NCBI GenBank assembly: GCA_013003675.1
Contig: JABDIP010000117.1
Span: forward strand, 1 to 14,706
Reading direction: 5' to 3'
Length of the DNA stretch: 14,706 bases
Source of the DNA: Inquilinus sp.
GTDB taxonomy: Bacteria > Pseudomonadota > Alphaproteobacteria > DSM-16000 > Inquilinaceae
Shown here in pieces: positions 13,562 to 14,706 of this stretch (position 1 is its first letter; every line of letters starts with the position of its first letter). Both the position numbers and the translations under genes were made by a program. The notes below the pieces were generated by a model. It searched no databases. It saw nothing but the letters and a program-made list of their open reading frames with translations, and had not been told where the DNA came from.

Positions 13562-13576
13562 GAACAAAACATGTAC
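13562..13576. promoter_or_regulatory. Second LexA-like half-matching box
   Basis: GAAC-AAAACAT-GTAC has the LexA spacing with one mismatch in the second GAAC. It would sit just after the predicted recA transcription start, a good place for a repressor. It could be a second operator or chance. Confidence 0.35.
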
Positions 13577-13592
13577 GGTGTAATTCGAGCCG

Positions 13593-13607
13593 ACGCCGCC
13601 TCGGCGT
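13593..13607 (+). other. Small hairpin in the recA leader
   Basis: ACGCCG-CCT-CGGCGT forms a 6-bp GC stem with a 3-base loop between the recA control sites and its start. No U-tract follows, so it is not a terminator. Confidence 0.25.
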
Positions 13608-13646
13608 TGTGTCCGGCCGTCAGCTATGGGAAATAGGGGACCAGCG

Positions 13647-14706
13647 ATGTCATCCGCACAACTCCGGTTAGTCGAAAGGTCGTCCATGGATAAGAACAAG
13701 GCGCTCGATGCTGCCCTGGTGCAGATCGAACGGGCCTTCGGCAAGGGCTCGGTCATGAAGCTCGGCGCGCGCCAGAACGTGGACGTGGAGGTGGTGTCGA
13801 CCGGCTCGCTCGGTCTCGACATCGCGCTCGGCATCGGCGGCTTGCCCAGGGGGCGCGTCGTCGAGATCTACGGGCCCGAAAGCTCCGGCAAGACCACCCT
13901 GGCGCTGCACGCGGTGGCCGAGGCCCAGAAGGTCGGCGGCACGGCCGCCTTCATCGACGCCGAACACGCACTCGACCCGACCTATGCCCGCAAGCTGGGG
14001 GTCGATGTCGATGAGTTGCTGATCTCGCAGCCCGACGCCGGCGAGCAGGCGCTGGAGATCGCCGATACCCTGGTGCGTTCCGGCGCGGTCGACGTGCTGG
14101 TGGTCGATTCGGTCGCCGCCCTGGTGCCGCGGGCCGAGCTCGAGGGCGAGATGGGCGATAGCCATGTCGGCCTGCATGCCCGGTTGATGAGCCAGGCGCT
14201 GCGCAAGCTGACGTCGTCGATCGCCCGCTCGAACTGCCTGGTGATCTTCATCAACCAGATCCGCCTGAAGATCGGCGTCATGTTCGGCAGCCCGGAGACG
14301 ACGACCGGCGGCAATGCGCTGAAATTCTATGCCAGCGTCCGTCTCGACATCCGCCGGATCGGCGCGATCAAGGACCGGGACACGGTGGTTGGCAACCAGA
14401 CCCGGGTGAAGGTGGTCAAGAACAAGATGGCGCCGCCGTTCCGCACCGTCGAGTTCGACATCATGTATGGCGAGGGCGTGTCGAAGACCGGCGAACTGCT
14501 CGATCTGGGAGTCCAGGCGAGCGTGGTGGAGAAGGCCGGAGCCTGGTTCTCCTACGACGGCCAGCGTATCGGCCAGGGCCGCGAGAACGCCAAGGGCTTC
14601 CTGCGCGAGAACCCGGAGATCGCCGACTCCATCGAACAAAAGGTCCGCCAGAATGCCGGCCTCGTCTCCGAAAAGATGATGCTCGGCGAGGCCGCCGAAC
14701 CCGCCG
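13647..14706 (+). CDS. recA: RecA recombinase (3' end cut by window edge)
   Basis: The first 353 residues of RecA, the ATP-dependent strand-exchange protein that also triggers LexA cleavage. Seen: Walker A G76-P-E-S-S-G-K82-T83, catalytic E106 in F-I-D-A-E-H-A-L-D-P, Walker B L-V-V-D154-S, the F-I-N-Q-I-R signature (residues 201-206), the DNA-binding loop around E-T-T-T-G-G-N-A-L-K-F-Y, and N-Q-T-R-V-K-V-V-K-N-K. The ATG at 13647 is chosen because S-S-A-Q-L-R-L-V-E is the usual alphaproteobacterial N-terminus and GGGGA lies six bases upstream; the ATG at 13686 (M-D-K-N-K) would remove it. Only a handful of C-terminal residues should be missing, since the family is about 350-365 long. It is a core housekeeping gene just beside the polysaccharide locus and has its own SOS control region. 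No stop codon falls in the window. Confidence 0.98.
   Translation, partial: MSSAQLRLVERSSMDKNKALDAALVQIERAFGKGSVMKLGARQNVDVEVVSTGSLGLDIALGIGGLPRGRVVEIYGPESSGKTTLALHAVAEAQKVGGTAAFIDAEHALDPTYARKLGVDVDELLISQPDAGEQALEIADTLVRSGAVDVLVVDSVAALVPRAELEGEMGDSHVGLHARLMSQALRKLTSSIARSNCLVIFINQIRLKIGVMFGSPETTTGGNALKFYASVRLDIRRIGAIKDRDTVVGNQTRVKVVKNKMAPPFRTVEFDIMYGEGVSKTGELLDLGVQASVVEKAGAWFSYDGQRIGQGRENAKGFLRENPEIADSIEQKVRQNAGLVSEKMMLGEAAEPA

Noticed and set aside
12529..13572. 347-residue minus-strand frame
   Set aside because: Antisense to the beta-barrel gene; no signal, domain or ribosome site.
13668..14639. 323-residue minus-strand frame
   Set aside because: Antisense to recA, which is unmistakable; His/Asp/Ala-rich shadow product.
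1..14706. CRISPR arrays, tRNA or rRNA genes, prophage genes
   Set aside because: No regularly spaced repeats, cloverleaf-like segments or phage protein motifs were found on either strand.

Overview
The window looks like the chromosome of a high-GC alphaproteobacterium, probably of the Rhodospirillales type. The evidence is an alphaproteobacterial-style RecA N-terminus (S-S-A-Q-L-R-L-V-E), a GAAC-N7-GAAC LexA box in front of recA, generally high-GC coding sequence, and dense gene overlaps. The taxonomic call is inference from these signs only.

Region by region: (1) Bases 1-54 (minus) hold the first 18 codons of what may be an insertion-sequence transposase cut by the window edge. (2) Bases 210-6180 (minus) form one tightly packed operon, read right to left: Wzx-like flippase, a 28-codon bridging ORF, Wzy-like polymerase/ligase, GT4 glycosyltransferase, and two sulfotransferases. 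The last gene (210-1097) is conspicuously AT-rich compared with everything else. (3) Bases 6181-6570 are a divergent regulatory region with candidate promoters on both strands, a perfect 7-5-7 inverted repeat and a possible leader ORF. (4) Bases 6571-10311 (plus) are a second operon: sulfotransferase, PLP-dependent group IV decarboxylase and ATP-grasp enzyme. (5) Bases 10306-11214 (minus) encode a fourth sulfotransferase whose stop codon abuts the ATP-grasp stop. (6) Bases 11215-11695 are regulatory, with a perfect 16-bp AT-rich palindrome and a terminator-like leader hairpin. (7) Bases 11696-13464 (plus) encode a short Wza-type export protein and an outer-membrane beta-barrel. (8) From 13647 to the right edge is recA with its SOS control region.

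Taken together this is a Wzx/Wzy-type surface or secreted polysaccharide locus specialised for sulfation. A lipid-linked repeat unit would be extended by the GT4 enzyme, flipped by Wzx, polymerised by Wzy and exported through the Wza-like protein and the beta-barrel. Four sulfotransferases of two sequence types would add sulfate from PAPS. The unusual part is the sulfotransferase/decarboxylase/ATP-grasp operon, which suggests an additional amine- or amino-acid-derived modification of the glycan. That function is inference. The initiating sugar-phosphate transferase, the Wzc-type chain-length kinase, further glycosyltransferases and the PAPS-forming genes are not in this window and must lie elsewhere.
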